A stretch of DNA of 64,000 nucleotides from positions 2,899,001-2,963,000 of the forward strand of contig NZ_LT634361.1 of the NCBI RefSeq assembly GCF_900119795.1, read 5' to 3'. The stretch comes from Tenacibaculum maritimum NCIMB 2154. Lineage in GTDB: Bacteria > Bacteroidota > Bacteroidia > Flavobacteriales > Flavobacteriaceae. Positions 37,387-46,537 of this stretch are shown piece after piece (positions within the stretch are counted from its first letter, which is position 1; each line of letters opens with the position of its first letter). The translations under genes and the position numbers were made by a program. The notes beneath the pieces were generated by a model. It was not told the origin of the DNA and searched no databases. It was given only the letters and a program-made list of their open reading frames with translations.

Positions 37387-37528
37387 CCCTCCGCTAGCGC
37401 AAGCATCATACTCGTGCCGAGCACGAGTAATTTTAACAAATAATACTAAAAGCAAAAAACCACGACACAAGTTGTGGTTTTTTAGTGGAATGCCTAGTTT
37501 GGTTATGACGATTTTTAAAAGCGTATAG
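37387..37528. repeat. cassette linker 5/6: REP-like palindrome plus terminator
   Basis: CTAGCGCAAGCATCATACTCGTGCC palindrome variant. Terminator at 37454-37483. Confidence 0.85.
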
Positions 37529-37644
37529 TTAAACACCATAAGATTACTTGGATATTTGATGAAGGTTCTTTTATTCCTTCTGGAAAAATAAAAGACAACA
37601 AAAAATTTAGTATTTTAGCTAACCATTTAGGCACACCTACACAA

Positions 37645-38172
37645 ATGTATGATGAGGAAGGTGAGCAAGTATGGGAACGCTCTTTAGATTTAAACGGAAA
37701 AGTAATTAATGGTAGTAATGCACCCTGCCCTTTTCTATATCAAGGGCAATACTATGATAAAGAGATTGAATTAGCCTATAATAGGTTTCGTTATTACGAT
37801 CCTGATGATGGCAGGTATATTTCTAAAGACCCGATTGGACTTGAATCTCAAGAAGCAAATTTTTATAGCTATGTTGGGGATTCGAATACATGGATAGATG
37901 TTTTTGGGTTGGCAGGTTATAATAGTAAAAAGCACGGAAAAGTATTTGCTAGTGTAACTATTCTTAGTAGACGAAAAATAAAAAATTATCAAGTAGAAGT
38001 TCATGTTGATAGCCACGGACCTCATATACATATAGATAGAGGCGGCGGAAAAAAAGAACAATATATTAATATTACTAATATGAATTTAAATGATGCTCTG
38101 TCTCATTTACCTAACAAACTGAAAAAAGATTCTTCAGTACAAAGTGCTGTTCAAAAAGCAATAGATTATTAA
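37645..38172 (+). CDS. cassette 6: lineage A Rhs stem with short unknown tip
   Basis: Stem end LESQEANFYSYVGDSNTWIDVFGL. The tip is only about 86 residues and holds VEVHVDSHGPHIHIDRGGGKKEQYI, a His-rich hairpin suggestive of a metal or catalytic site, with no family I can name. The immunity protein starts 5 bp after the stop. Confidence 0.72.
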   Translation: MYDEEGEQVWERSLDLNGKVINGSNAPCPFLYQGQYYDKEIELAYNRFRYYDPDDGRYISKDPIGLESQEANFYSYVGDSNTWIDVFGLAGYNSKKHGKVFASVTILSRRKIKNYQVEVHVDSHGPHIHIDRGGGKKEQYINITNMNLNDALSHLPNKLKKDSSVQSAVQKAIDY

Positions 38173-38177
38173 TCCTT

Positions 38178-38447
38178 ATGAAAAAAACAAAAACACTATC
38201 CGTCAAGTATAACGATTCTGATATACCTCAAATTAAGATAAAAAAGAAGTCAAATTTAACTTTTAATTTAGACAATGAAAAAAATATTGAAATAGTGGGG
38301 AATAGAAAAGGCTTGAAATTATTAGCAAAAGCTCTTTTAGGCGTTGCCGGTTCAGAAAGAAAAGATGGATTTCATATTCATTTAGATGAACTTTATGAAA
38401 TAAACAAAGAGAATAAAACTTTCCAGATATCAAAAAAGGAAGTTTAA
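38178..38447 (+). CDS. cassette 6 immunity protein, Imm32-like
   Basis: 89 aa. The central GNRKGLKLLAKALLGVA followed by FHIHLDEL matches the GN-x-GL-x-x-LA ... H-x-H-x-D pattern I associate with Imm32. The family call is moderate; position supports immunity. Confidence 0.7.
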   Translation: MKKTKTLSVKYNDSDIPQIKIKKKSNLTFNLDNEKNIEIVGNRKGLKLLAKALLGVAGSERKDGFHIHLDELYEINKENKTFQISKKEV

Positions 38448-38485
38448 TTCATTATTTATTCAACATCTTAATTATGGTAAAAAAA

Positions 38486-38619
38486 CCAACCGAAAATTAT
38501 TAGGGGGCATTAGCCAACAAAGTAGCTATGACAATATAGGCCGATTAACAGGGCAACAGGTAACTGGTGGAGGCAATCGCAAACACCACCGCCAATACCG
38601 TTGGGGGGTTAATGACCGA
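38486..38619 (+). repeat. start of the long stem of cassette 7, copied from inside the rhs core
   Basis: Homology to the complete rhs begins abruptly near 38486 (rhs about 28540) without REP or terminator linker; only about 38 bp separate it from the cassette 6 immunity gene. The frame is open through this segment into the CDS at 38620. Confidence 0.8.
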
Positions 38620-39897
38620 TTGCAAAGCATTATAGACAGTGCTACTGGAACTACGGAATTTCAATATAGTAAAACAGGGCACTTAACTTATGCTAAGTTT
38701 GGCAACGGAACCGTACAGCACCGAACGGCGGATAAGGTAGGAAACCTATTTGATAGCCCTAATAAAAAGGACCGTACTTATAACTACCGTAACCGTTTAG
38801 AAAAAAAAGGCAACTGGCATTATAAATATGATGATGTAGGAAACTTAATAGAAAAATACAAAAAGAAAAAGGGACTGTTTGAAAGCAAAACCCAACATTG
38901 GAAATACAAATGGAACGATGCTGGTATGCTACAAGAAGTCATACGACCTGATAAGGAAAAGGTTTCTTTTAAATACGACCCATTAGGCAGAAGAATAAGC
39001 AAAGAATTTAAAAAGACCACAACATGCTGGGTATGGAATGGCCATGTACCTTTACACGAATGGAAACAGTACCAACAACGCCACTATACTGACGAAGGCA
39101 TACGAGCTGATAAGATAGTTAAACATCATAAGATTACTTGGATATTTAATGAAGGTTCTTTTATTCCTTCTGGAAAAATAAAAGACAACAAAAAATTTAG
39201 TATTTTAGCTAACCATTTGGGCACACCTACACAAATGTATGATGAGGAAGGGGAGCAAGTATGGGAACGTTCTTTAGATTTAAACGGAAAAGTAATTAAT
39301 GGTAGTAATGCACCCTGCCCTTTTCTATATCAAGGGCAATACTATGATAAAGAGATTGAATTAGCCTATAATAGGTTTCGTTATTACGATCCTGATGATG
39401 GCAGGTATATTTCTAAAGACCCGATTGGACTTGAATCTCGAGAAGCAAATTTTTATAGCTATGTTGGAGACTCGAATATTGAAATTGATGCATTAGGCTT
39501 AGCTAAGACTTATGGAAAGAAGGCATTCGACAAGAAATTAAATATTACAAATCGAATTTTGGAGAAACTTTCTGGAAAAAAAGCCTCTGATTTAGAAGCT
39601 GACTTAATCAAGCAAGGCTGGACTAAGTCAAATCCACAAGCAGCATTCCCTGATAAAATTCAACATACTGTATTTACTAGAACAACAAAATCAGGAGATA
39701 CATATATACTTGATTACCATCCAGGAGCGGTTGCTCCTCAATCAAATATCCATAAAACAGACTATTGGAAGGTTTATAAAATTGAAAAAGGACAAGATGT
39801 TATATATGGTAGAGTAGGTCCAAAGGGATTTGAAAATTTTGATAAAATAACTGACTCCCCTGTATTTGTGGATAAAGTTTTAATGAATCCAATGTAA
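38620..39897 (+). CDS. cassette 7: longest lineage A Rhs fragment with the cassette 1 toxin tip
   Basis: 425 aa, about 300 of them Rhs core (residues NRLEKKGNWHYKYDD and on). This is by far the longest stem of the array, covering roughly 28540-29480 of the complete gene with scattered differences (for example HVPLHEWKQYQQRH against NTPLHEWKQHKQRH). The nominal start ATG is internal to core sequence. The tip is identical to that of cassette 1. It would be an efficient template for gene conversion of the complete rhs (inference). Confidence 0.8.
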   Translation: MQSIIDSATGTTEFQYSKTGHLTYAKFGNGTVQHRTADKVGNLFDSPNKKDRTYNYRNRLEKKGNWHYKYDDVGNLIEKYKKKKGLFESKTQHWKYKWNDAGMLQEVIRPDKEKVSFKYDPLGRRISKEFKKTTTCWVWNGHVPLHEWKQYQQRHYTDEGIRADKIVKHHKITWIFNEGSFIPSGKIKDNKKFSILANHLGTPTQMYDEEGEQVWERSLDLNGKVINGSNAPCPFLYQGQYYDKEIELAYNRFRYYDPDDGRYISKDPIGLESREANFYSYVGDSNIEIDALGLAKTYGKKAFDKKLNITNRILEKLSGKKASDLEADLIKQGWTKSNPQAAFPDKIQHTVFTRTTKSGDTYILDYHPGAVAPQSNIHKTDYWKVYKIEKGQDVIYGRVGPKGFENFDKITDSPVFVDKVLMNPM

Positions 39898-40358
39898 TGA
39901 TAAATTTTAAAGAAAAAATTGTATCCGGCAAGTCTATAGCGGGGATACATATTGGAAATACGATAGATGATATTCTATCAGAAGTGTACACAAAAGGTTA
40001 TGAATTAGATATACAGGATTTCAGTAACAATCCGGTACCTGTAATTAGATATATAATTGATAAAGGTATAATCAAAATAGTAGCTTCAACTAAAGGAATA
40101 GTTAAAGCTATATTCTGTTCTAATGGATATGAAGGTCGGTATAATGACATTTTTTATCCAAATATGACAGTTGATCAAATTATTAAAAAAAGTGAATATC
40201 AAATTTTTCTACACGGTACATTAATGGTAAACAAAGATTTTGGAGTCGGTTATAATGTTCCTGAAGAGTATAGTCATTTGGATTATGTAGATCAATTACC
40301 CAAAGACTTATTACTTACCGAAATGTTTGTTATGAAAGAAGATTGGTGGAAAACTTAA
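39897..40358 (+). CDS. cassette 7 immunity protein
   Basis: 153 aa, identical to 31523-31984 and overlapping the toxin stop by one base. It is part of a near-identical block of about 1.47 kb repeated at an offset of 8374 bp. Confidence 0.72.
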   Translation: MINFKEKIVSGKSIAGIHIGNTIDDILSEVYTKGYELDIQDFSNNPVPVIRYIIDKGIIKIVASTKGIVKAIFCSNGYEGRYNDIFYPNMTVDQIIKKSEYQIFLHGTLMVNKDFGVGYNVPEEYSHLDYVDQLPKDLLLTEMFVMKEDWWKT

Positions 40359-40364
40359 AAAACC

Positions 40365-40503
40365 ACGCTAGGGCGGAATTGTATTCCGTGCCGAGCACGA
40401 GTAAGTTTAACAAATAATACTAAAAGCAAAAAACCACGACACAAGTTGTGGTTTTTTAGTGGAATGCCTAGTTTGGTTATGACGATTTTTAAAAGCGTAT
40501 AGT
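40365..40503. repeat. cassette linker 7/8: REP-like palindrome plus terminator
   Basis: Copy of the linker at 31991-32128. Terminator at 40428-40457. Confidence 0.85.
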
Positions 40504-40618
40504 TAAACACCATAAGATTACTTGGATATTTGATGAAGGTTCTTTTATTCCTTCTGGAAAAATAAAAGACAACAAAAAATTTAGTATTTTAGCTAACCAT
40601 TTAGGCACACCTACACAA

Positions 40619-41239
40619 ATGTATGATGAGGAAGGGGAGCAAGTATGGGAACGCTCTTTAGATTTAAACGGAAAAGTAATTAACGGTAGTAATGCACCCT
40701 GCCCTTTTCTATATCAAGGGCAATACTATGATAAAGAGATTGAATTAGCCTATAATAGGTTTCGTTATTACGATCCTGATGATGGCAGGTATATTTCTAA
40801 AGATCCGATTGGACTACTGAGTGGTGAATATGGGTTCTATAATTATGTTGGGGATTCTAATGGTTGGATTGACCCAATGGGACTGGAAAAAACTTACAGA
40901 CCTATTGAAATAGACCGCACAATCGTAGGAGATAAAATTGCTACTGGTCCCCAAAATAAACATATACTAGGTAGTAATGAGTATAAGGTAATCGTTGAAC
41001 AGAATAAAAAATATAAAAGTATATTAACAGAAGACCCTCAAAATTTGTTAAATGATTTCCATAATGGAAGATTTGATGTTATTTCTCATAATGAAGGAAC
41101 AAAAAGTGTCTTGATTAATTTTAAAAAGAAAATAGGAACCCTTATTGACTCAAAAACAGGAGAAGTAATGGGGGATGCTAATTTTGGTTCTATAAAGTAT
41201 GGTAAAAACAAAGTTCACATAACTCCCCAAAACGTATAA
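40619..41239 (+). CDS. cassette 8: lineage A Rhs stem with Ntox50-like RNase tip
   Basis: The tip starts after DPMGL. It shows GPQNKHILGSNEYK, a central SILTEDPQNLLNDFHNG helix and the closing GSIKYGKNKVHITPQ. This is the order of the polymorphic toxin type 50 domain (KQ-KHI-GTN ... IHYSK-GTHIVP), a BECR-fold RNase family. The call rests on remembered family text; conserved His residues at both ends fit. Confidence 0.8.
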   Translation: MYDEEGEQVWERSLDLNGKVINGSNAPCPFLYQGQYYDKEIELAYNRFRYYDPDDGRYISKDPIGLLSGEYGFYNYVGDSNGWIDPMGLEKTYRPIEIDRTIVGDKIATGPQNKHILGSNEYKVIVEQNKKYKSILTEDPQNLLNDFHNGRFDVISHNEGTKSVLINFKKKIGTLIDSKTGEVMGDANFGSIKYGKNKVHITPQNV

Positions 41240-41242
41240 ATA

Positions 41243-41836
41243 ATGCTAGATATAAAACTACTAAGTATAAGTGTTACAGAACTTCAAGGAAGCCTACCCA
41301 ACGAAATTATTTCTGTTGGGGTTTATTTTACTTCCAAGTATGAAGTTACTTATTTCTTTCTAACAAAAGAGATTAATGACTATGTAGAATCAGAAATAGA
41401 AGAGATTTTACATGATATATTAACTGAAGCTGGTGTAAGACACATTCCTCCTAATCGCTTGGGTTTTAAATTTACTATAGATTATAAAATGACGACTAAT
41501 AAAGTTGATTTTATTAATAAAGCTAATTACCCAATGTATATTTTATATTTATTACCAGAGCATTTAGAGCTTAAACAAAACACAAAAAATCGTATCAATA
41601 TAGATATTTCCAACATAAGTATATACAGTATGGAAGTCTTTTTTAACCAAATACTTTTAGGTAACCTTGAATCCAATGAGAATTTTATTTTAAAAGAAGA
41701 AAGTGATAATTTTCGCCTTACACTAAGATTAAAAGACCAAGAGAAGTATTTATCTTTATTTGATTATATAAATGAAGAGTTTAATAATTTACAATTAAGT
41801 AATAAATTAGATTTAGAGTTAAAATTAATAAATTAA
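41243..41836 (+). CDS. cassette 8 immunity protein
   Basis: 197 aa, 3 bp after the toxin stop. Acidic, soluble, no family recognised. Confidence 0.7.
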   Translation: MLDIKLLSISVTELQGSLPNEIISVGVYFTSKYEVTYFFLTKEINDYVESEIEEILHDILTEAGVRHIPPNRLGFKFTIDYKMTTNKVDFINKANYPMYILYLLPEHLELKQNTKNRINIDISNISIYSMEVFFNQILLGNLESNENFILKEESDNFRLTLRLKDQEKYLSLFDYINEEFNNLQLSNKLDLELKLIN

Positions 41837-41856
41837 TTACTCATTCCTCTTCCCCA

Positions 41857-41992
41857 CTAGTGCAAGCATCATGCTTGTGCCAAGTACGAGTAATTTTAAC
41901 AAATAATACTAAAAGCAAAAAACCACGACACAAGTTGTGGTTTTTTAGTGGAATGTCTGGTTTGGTTATGACGATTTTTAAAAGCGTATAGT
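41857..41992. repeat. cassette linker 8/9: REP-like palindrome plus terminator
   Basis: CTAGTGCAAGCATCATGCTTGTGCC palindrome. Terminator at 41917-41946. Stem B follows. Confidence 0.85.
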
Positions 41993-42146
41993 TAAACACC
42001 ATAAGATTACTTGGATATTTGATGAAGGTTCTTTTATTCCTTCTGGAAAAATAAAAGACGGTAAGCAATATGCTATAATAACCGACCATCTAGGAACACC
42101 AACCCAAGCATACACCAGTACAGGTGAAAAAATATGGGAACAAGAA

Positions 42147-42608
42147 TTGGATTTAAACGGAAGAGTTCGTAGTATTGTAGGTAAAGATGGTTTTTGTAAC
42201 ATACGTTTTCAAGGACAGGTATATGATGATGATATCCAACTCTGTTACAATAGATTTAGGTGGTATGATGATGTTGATGGCAGGTATATTTCAAAAGACC
42301 CGATTGGGTTGGCAAGTGGGGAGTTTGGGTTTTACAATTATGTTGATGATTCAAATGGTTGGGTGGATCCGTTTGGGTTAAAAACTTATAGTGCAGGATC
42401 AATGCAGAAGAAAAAAGAAAAAGGACAAGCTCCAAAAGAAATTGACAGATTTGACAATCCTCATATTCCAGGTCAAAAACCTCATGTGCATTTTATGGAT
42501 GGTACATCTTTAAATAATGATGGAACTATTCACGATAAACATAGAGGAATTCCGAATCCATCAAATAAAACTAAAAAGTGGTTAAAACAATTTGGATGGG
42601 AAAGTTAA
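42147..42608 (+). CDS. cassette 9: lineage B Rhs stem with short polymorphic toxin tip
   Basis: Stem end LASGEFGFYNYVDDSNGWVDPFGL. The tip is only about 75 residues: SAGSMQKKKEKGQAPKEIDRFDNPHIPGQKPHVHF, DGTSLNNDGTIHDKH and KKWLKQFGW. I have the impression this is a recurrent small C-terminal toxin domain of Rhs/WapA proteins, but I cannot name its activity. The HVHF and HDKH histidines are candidate active residues. Confidence 0.75.
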   Translation: MDLNGRVRSIVGKDGFCNIRFQGQVYDDDIQLCYNRFRWYDDVDGRYISKDPIGLASGEFGFYNYVDDSNGWVDPFGLKTYSAGSMQKKKEKGQAPKEIDRFDNPHIPGQKPHVHFMDGTSLNNDGTIHDKHRGIPNPSNKTKKWLKQFGWES

Positions 42609-42623
42609 TAAATAAAGAACATT

Positions 42624-42857
42624 ATGAAAGCATACGGTTATATTAAAGGCACTCATTTAGAAAGCCCTTCAGAATTAAGAGAAGTTACTCTTCTATTATC
42701 AATTAATGAAATAGAAGATGTAATAACCTTTTTACAAAAAATAAAAAAAACGCATAAGGATGCAGAAGATATTACTGAATTATGCCATACTCATCTTTCA
42801 GATGTTATCAAAAAATATAGAGGTGAAGTTGATGTAATTATAGCTACAAAAAACTAA
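42624..42857 (+). CDS. cassette 9 immunity protein
   Basis: 77 aa, 15 bp after the toxin. Predicted strand-helix layout (SELREVTLLLSINEIEDVITFLQKIKK). No family recognised. Confidence 0.68.
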   Translation: MKAYGYIKGTHLESPSELREVTLLLSINEIEDVITFLQKIKKTHKDAEDITELCHTHLSDVIKKYRGEVDVIIATKN

Positions 42858-42871
42858 TTACAAAAAATACG

Positions 42872-42976
42872 GTAGTAGAAAGTGTTACAGGCACGACACA
42901 TGTCGCATCTCCAGCAGACATTAATTCTTTTGGTAAACATGAAAATTCTGATTTAGCTGAGAGGGAGGGCTGCTGA
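42872..42976 (+). pseudogene. remnant of a TreTu-like toxin tip
   Basis: Thirty-four codons read VVESVTGTTHVASPADINSFGKHE, close to residues of the cassette 3 tip (VIESVTGTTHVASPANIDAFGKQA), then stop. Stem, linker and the rest of the toxin are gone. It shows that another TreTu-like cassette once stood here and was deleted except for this piece and the following immunity gene. Confidence 0.75.
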
Positions 42977-43022
42977 ATTACATTTCATAGATAAAAATAT
43001 AATATAACTAATTCTGATATAA

Positions 43023-43427
43023 ATGAACGTTATAGATATAAGTGAAATTAGCAAACTAATTAAATTCATAGAGGATAAAAATGTTTTAAGCTTTAAATTA
43101 GGGGATAATTTAAATCATGTAAAAAAATATTTTACTGGGCTTGATTTTAATGAAATAAAAAATAAATATTTTTATTTACTGTCCTATATGAATGTAGAAT
43201 ATACATTTATAAATAATTCGCTAGACACAATTCAGATTGAAATAGATAAACCATCTGGTAATTGTATAAAAATAGCCGATTTTAGCTATGATAGTATTCT
43301 GAGTGAATTAAAAACAAATAAAATACCTATAACAAAAGAAGCTAAGGGTGAGTTGATAATTTTAGAACAAAATGTCAAATTAATTTTTAACAATGACTAT
43401 CTTGTGGAAATATACTTTTTAAGCTAA
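43023..43427 (+). CDS. orphan immunity protein behind the TreTu-like remnant
   Basis: 134 aa, intact although its toxin is destroyed. LGDNLNHVKKYFTG and the later YMNVEYTFINNSLDTIQIE resemble in layout the cassette 11 immunity protein (GSSLKKMETLLGEP ... YNEVEFYFHKNKLNMW). It may protect against siblings that keep the full toxin. Confidence 0.65.
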   Translation: MNVIDISEISKLIKFIEDKNVLSFKLGDNLNHVKKYFTGLDFNEIKNKYFYLLSYMNVEYTFINNSLDTIQIEIDKPSGNCIKIADFSYDSILSELKTNKIPITKEAKGELIILEQNVKLIFNNDYLVEIYFLS

Positions 43428-43622
43428 TAAGGGTAGATTCCTAATCAGTTCCGCAGGAGGAGCAAGAGGCTATAAATTTAAAAAGAAAGAAACCTTCTGA
43501 AATTACTTTTCAGAAGGCTTTCTTTCAAAAATTTTAGTTTTATACATGCTTTAATCTATATTCTAGAGTATATTCTTTAAATTGCTTTGGAAAGCTTATA
43601 AAATGACAATTTAGTATTTTAG
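43428..43622. repeat. second linker type, before cassette 10
   Basis: It lacks the REP and CCACGACACAAG terminator. It has an imperfect terminator stem (43482-43526; AAACCTTCTGAAA with TTTTCAGAAGGCTTT) and an AT-rich tail of about 95 bp shared with 60390-60490, which joins the stem at TTTAGTATTTTAGC. Confidence 0.8.
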
Positions 43623-43630
43623 CTAACCAT

Positions 43631-44326
43631 TTGGGCACACCTACACAAATGTATGATGAGAAAGGGGAGCAAGTATGGGAACGTTCTTTAGATTTAAACG
43701 GAAAAGTAATTAACGGTAGTAATGCACCCTGCCCTTTTCTATATCAAGGGCAATACTATGATAAAGAGATTGAATTAGCCTATAATAGGTTTCGTTATTA
43801 CGATCCTGATGATGGCAGGTATATTTCAAAAGATCCGATTGGACTACTGAGTGGTGAATATGGGTTCTATAATTATGTTGGGGATTCTAATAGCTGGGTG
43901 GATCCGTTTGGATTGGATTGTTCTAAAAAGGGTAAGGCAACGATAAGGCAGTTTGAGAATGGACATCCTGAAGGACATTTCTCTATTGAAATAGAATTTA
44001 ATGGAAATAAATTACATACCCATCAAGTGATTACTGCCGTAGATCATAGTTCTACAAGAATTGTAAATGCGGGAGGTTCAAGTGGAGTAAGTCAATTAAA
44101 GTTGGCAAATACTAAAGTTATTGATTTAGAAGATGCAGAAGGAGCAATGAGAAAACAAGTAGAACTAATGAATAAAGGGGATTTAGGTGTCTATGATGTT
44201 TATAAGAATAGTTGTTTGACTCATGTAACAGATGTTTTAGGTGATGGAGGTTATGGAACAGTGTCTAATTCAAGACTTGGAATGGCTAAATTTTTTAGAA
44301 AAAATGGTTTTCAATTGTTAAAATAA
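43631..44326 (+). CDS. cassette 10: lineage A Rhs stem with permuted papain-like tip
   Basis: Tip homologous to that of cassette 4: same DCSKKGKATIRQF opening, GHFSIEIEFNG, LHTHQVIT and NSCLTHVTDVLGDGG, but with a different middle and end. His and Cys positions are kept, so it should be active. An identical beginning with a diverged end is the pattern expected of toxin variants under immunity-driven selection. Confidence 0.78.
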   Translation: MGTPTQMYDEKGEQVWERSLDLNGKVINGSNAPCPFLYQGQYYDKEIELAYNRFRYYDPDDGRYISKDPIGLLSGEYGFYNYVGDSNSWVDPFGLDCSKKGKATIRQFENGHPEGHFSIEIEFNGNKLHTHQVITAVDHSSTRIVNAGGSSGVSQLKLANTKVIDLEDAEGAMRKQVELMNKGDLGVYDVYKNSCLTHVTDVLGDGGYGTVSNSRLGMAKFFRKNGFQLLK

Positions 44327-44334
44327 ATTATAGT

Positions 44335-44700
44335 ATGGGGATTTTTTTAGATAAAGATAAAGTTTATGGAGTATTGTTAAATGTTCAAAAAGAAGTTTGT
44401 GATAAAATTATAGCAAATAAGCCTTTAAATGATTTAGAGTTATCAGTTGTTAAAGTCAATTTATACGATGATAATGAGTTTTTTATGGATGAGAATTATA
44501 TATTGTTTACAGAAACGAAACAAAATCTTTGTATTAATGATGAATATCATATTAGAAATGAAGAAGAAGAAAGCTTAAAGCTAAGTGTTTTAAATAAAAT
44601 AGTTACTAATATTTCTAATAAGTATTTAGAGGAATACGATTTTAAAGATAATATAAATTTAACTTTAAGTATTTATAATAAACGAAGTATGGTTTCTTAA
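44335..44700 (+). CDS. cassette 10 immunity protein
   Basis: 121 aa, diverged homologue of the cassette 4 immunity protein (KEVCDKI, LNDLELSVVKVNLYD, EYHIRNEEEE). Starts 8 bp after the toxin stop. Confidence 0.72.
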   Translation: MGIFLDKDKVYGVLLNVQKEVCDKIIANKPLNDLELSVVKVNLYDDNEFFMDENYILFTETKQNLCINDEYHIRNEEEESLKLSVLNKIVTNISNKYLEEYDFKDNINLTLSIYNKRSMVS

Positions 44701-44706
44701 TTAACT

Positions 44707-44847
44707 CCCCTCCGCTAGCGCAAGCATCATGCTTGTGCCGATTAAGAGTAAGTTTAACAAATAATACTAAAAGCAAAAAACCACGACACAAGTTGTGGTT
44801 TTTTAGTGGAATGCCTAGTTTGGTTATGACGATTTTTAAAAGCGTAT
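44707..44847. repeat. cassette linker 10/11: REP-like palindrome plus terminator
   Basis: CTAGCGCAAGCATCATGCTTGTGCC with a CGATTAAGAGTAAG flank variant. Terminator at 44775-44804. Confidence 0.85.
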
Positions 44848-44965
44848 AGTTAAACACTATAAGATTACTTGGATATTTGATGAAGGTTCTTTTATTCCTT
44901 CTGGAAAAATAAAAGACAACAAAAAATTTAGTATTTTAGCTAACCATTTAGGCACACCTACACAA

Positions 44966-45604
44966 ATGTATGATGAGGAAGGTGAGCAAGTATGGGAACG
45001 CTCTTTAGATTTAAACGGAAAAGTAATTAATGGTAGTAATGCACCCTGCCCTTTTCTATATCAAGGGCAATACTATGATAAAGAGATTGAATTAGCCTAT
45101 AATAGGTTTCGTTATTACGATCCTGATGATGGCAGGTATATTTCTAAAGATCCGATTGGACTTGAATCTCGAGAAGCAAATTTTTATAGCTATGTTGGGG
45201 ATTCGAATACATGGATAGATGTTTTTGGGTTGAGTAATAGTTATAAAGTTCAACGAGTTTTTCCTGATTGGTTAGAAAAGGGAATCCATATAGATATTTT
45301 TGTTAATTCTAAAGGGAAGTTATTAAAGACTCCATCTGGTAAAAAAAATAATGTAGAAGTACAGGTTGAAGTTGTTAATGGTAATTTGCAGGCTAGTTTG
45401 TTTAAACAAAAAGGAAAAACAAGTGAGCAAAATAATAAAGCAGTATCTCATATTCAAAAATTATTAAATAAGAATGATAAGACTTTATTGAAAGATATGA
45501 GTATAAAAGGTAAAAAAGCATTGAAATTAGATACAGGTGAACATCCCGACGGTGTAAAAAGATTAAAGAATACAGTAGATCATATAGATAATATTTTAAA
45601 CTAA
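44966..45604 (+). CDS. cassette 11: lineage A Rhs stem with unknown tip
   Basis: Tip of about 123 residues (YKVQRVFPDWLEKGIHIDIFVNSKGKLL, VEVQVEVVNGNLQASLF, then a Lys-rich helical end). No family recognised. A nucleic-acid target would suit its basic charge, but no catalytic motif is visible. Confidence 0.72.
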   Translation: MYDEEGEQVWERSLDLNGKVINGSNAPCPFLYQGQYYDKEIELAYNRFRYYDPDDGRYISKDPIGLESREANFYSYVGDSNTWIDVFGLSNSYKVQRVFPDWLEKGIHIDIFVNSKGKLLKTPSGKKNNVEVQVEVVNGNLQASLFKQKGKTSEQNNKAVSHIQKLLNKNDKTLLKDMSIKGKKALKLDTGEHPDGVKRLKNTVDHIDNILN

Positions 45605-45609
45605 AACTG

Positions 45610-46047
45610 ATGGAGTTAACAAATATTTTAACAGATTCAACGATATTTGATATCCCTATGGGAAGTTCTCTAAAGAAGATGGAAACTCTTTTAGGAGAAC
45701 CATTATTTATAAATCAAGAAAGAGATAATAATATTATTGGTTCTTATAACGAGGTAGAGTTTTATTTTCATAAAAATAAATTGAACATGTGGGTTGTGAA
45801 GATAGAAGAAGAAATGTTTTTTTATGCTCAAAAGAAATATCACCTAAATAAACTGACTCTTAAGCAATTTTTAGATATTTTATTTTTTTTAGAGATAGAG
45901 TGGGAATTTTATCAAAAATTATGCTTTTTAGATCAGATTTGTATTAAATTAGAAAACAACAATTTATTTTTATTCTGTTTTGATACTGACTGTAGGAAAG
46001 GGAAATTGTTAAAAATTTCAGGGGCTCTTACCTCAAACCCACAGTGA
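45610..46047 (+). CDS. cassette 11 immunity protein
   Basis: 145 aa, 5 bp after the toxin. IPMGSSLKKMETLLGEP with a later YNEVEFYFHKNKL strand pair suggests a small alpha/beta immunity fold shared loosely with 43023. Confidence 0.68.
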   Translation: MELTNILTDSTIFDIPMGSSLKKMETLLGEPLFINQERDNNIIGSYNEVEFYFHKNKLNMWVVKIEEEMFFYAQKKYHLNKLTLKQFLDILFFLEIEWEFYQKLCFLDQICIKLENNNLFLFCFDTDCRKGKLLKISGALTSNPQ

Positions 46048-46067
46048 ATATAATGACACAATAAGAA

Positions 46068-46519
46068 ATTACGATCCTGATGATGGCAGGTATATCTCTA
46101 AAGATCCGATTGGACTACTGAGTGGTGAATATGGGTTCTATAATTATGTTGGGGATTCTAATGGTTGGATTGACCCTCTTGGCTTAGCTAAGACCTATGG
46201 AAAGAAAAAGAAGAATCCTCTTAGCAATAAAGAAAAAGATAAGTTTAGAAAAGCTGAACAAGATATTAAAGATGGTAATGGAGTCCCGAGAAGAAACAGG
46301 GATGGATCTCAAACTATTTTTGAAAAAAGAAAGGGTAAGCCTCATCAGGATAAATGGGACGGTTCAAAAGAATTTGAAGTAGAAGAACGTAATAATAAAT
46401 ATAGAATTTTAGAAAGAACTAGAGAAACAAGGTCGGGTGAAACTATTGTAGATTATGGTTATACATCTAATCATTATGATAATATTGTAACAGATATTGA
46501 TAAACTTTATCAAGCTTAA
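46068..46519 (+). pseudogene. cassette 12: startless Rhs end with toxin tip, linker lost
   Basis: Core homology begins at AATTACGATCCTGATGATGG only 20 bp after the previous immunity gene; the linker and most of the stem are missing. The frame is continuous through [13 protein letters not shown] to DPLGL and a tip of about 108 residues (NGVPRRNRDGSQTIFEKRKGKPHQDKW, KYRILERT, VDYGYTSNHYD) to TAA at 46517, without an ATG of its own. The YGYTSNHYD ending resembles small RNase-like Rhs tips (tentative). Confidence 0.75.
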
Positions 46520-46537
46520 AATAAAAAAGAAAGATAA

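Noticed and set aside
46197..46382. 61-codon frame (MERKRRILLAIKKKISLEKL...)
   Set aside because: Out-of-frame shadow of the cassette 12 toxin tip, whose true frame has core-end text upstream.
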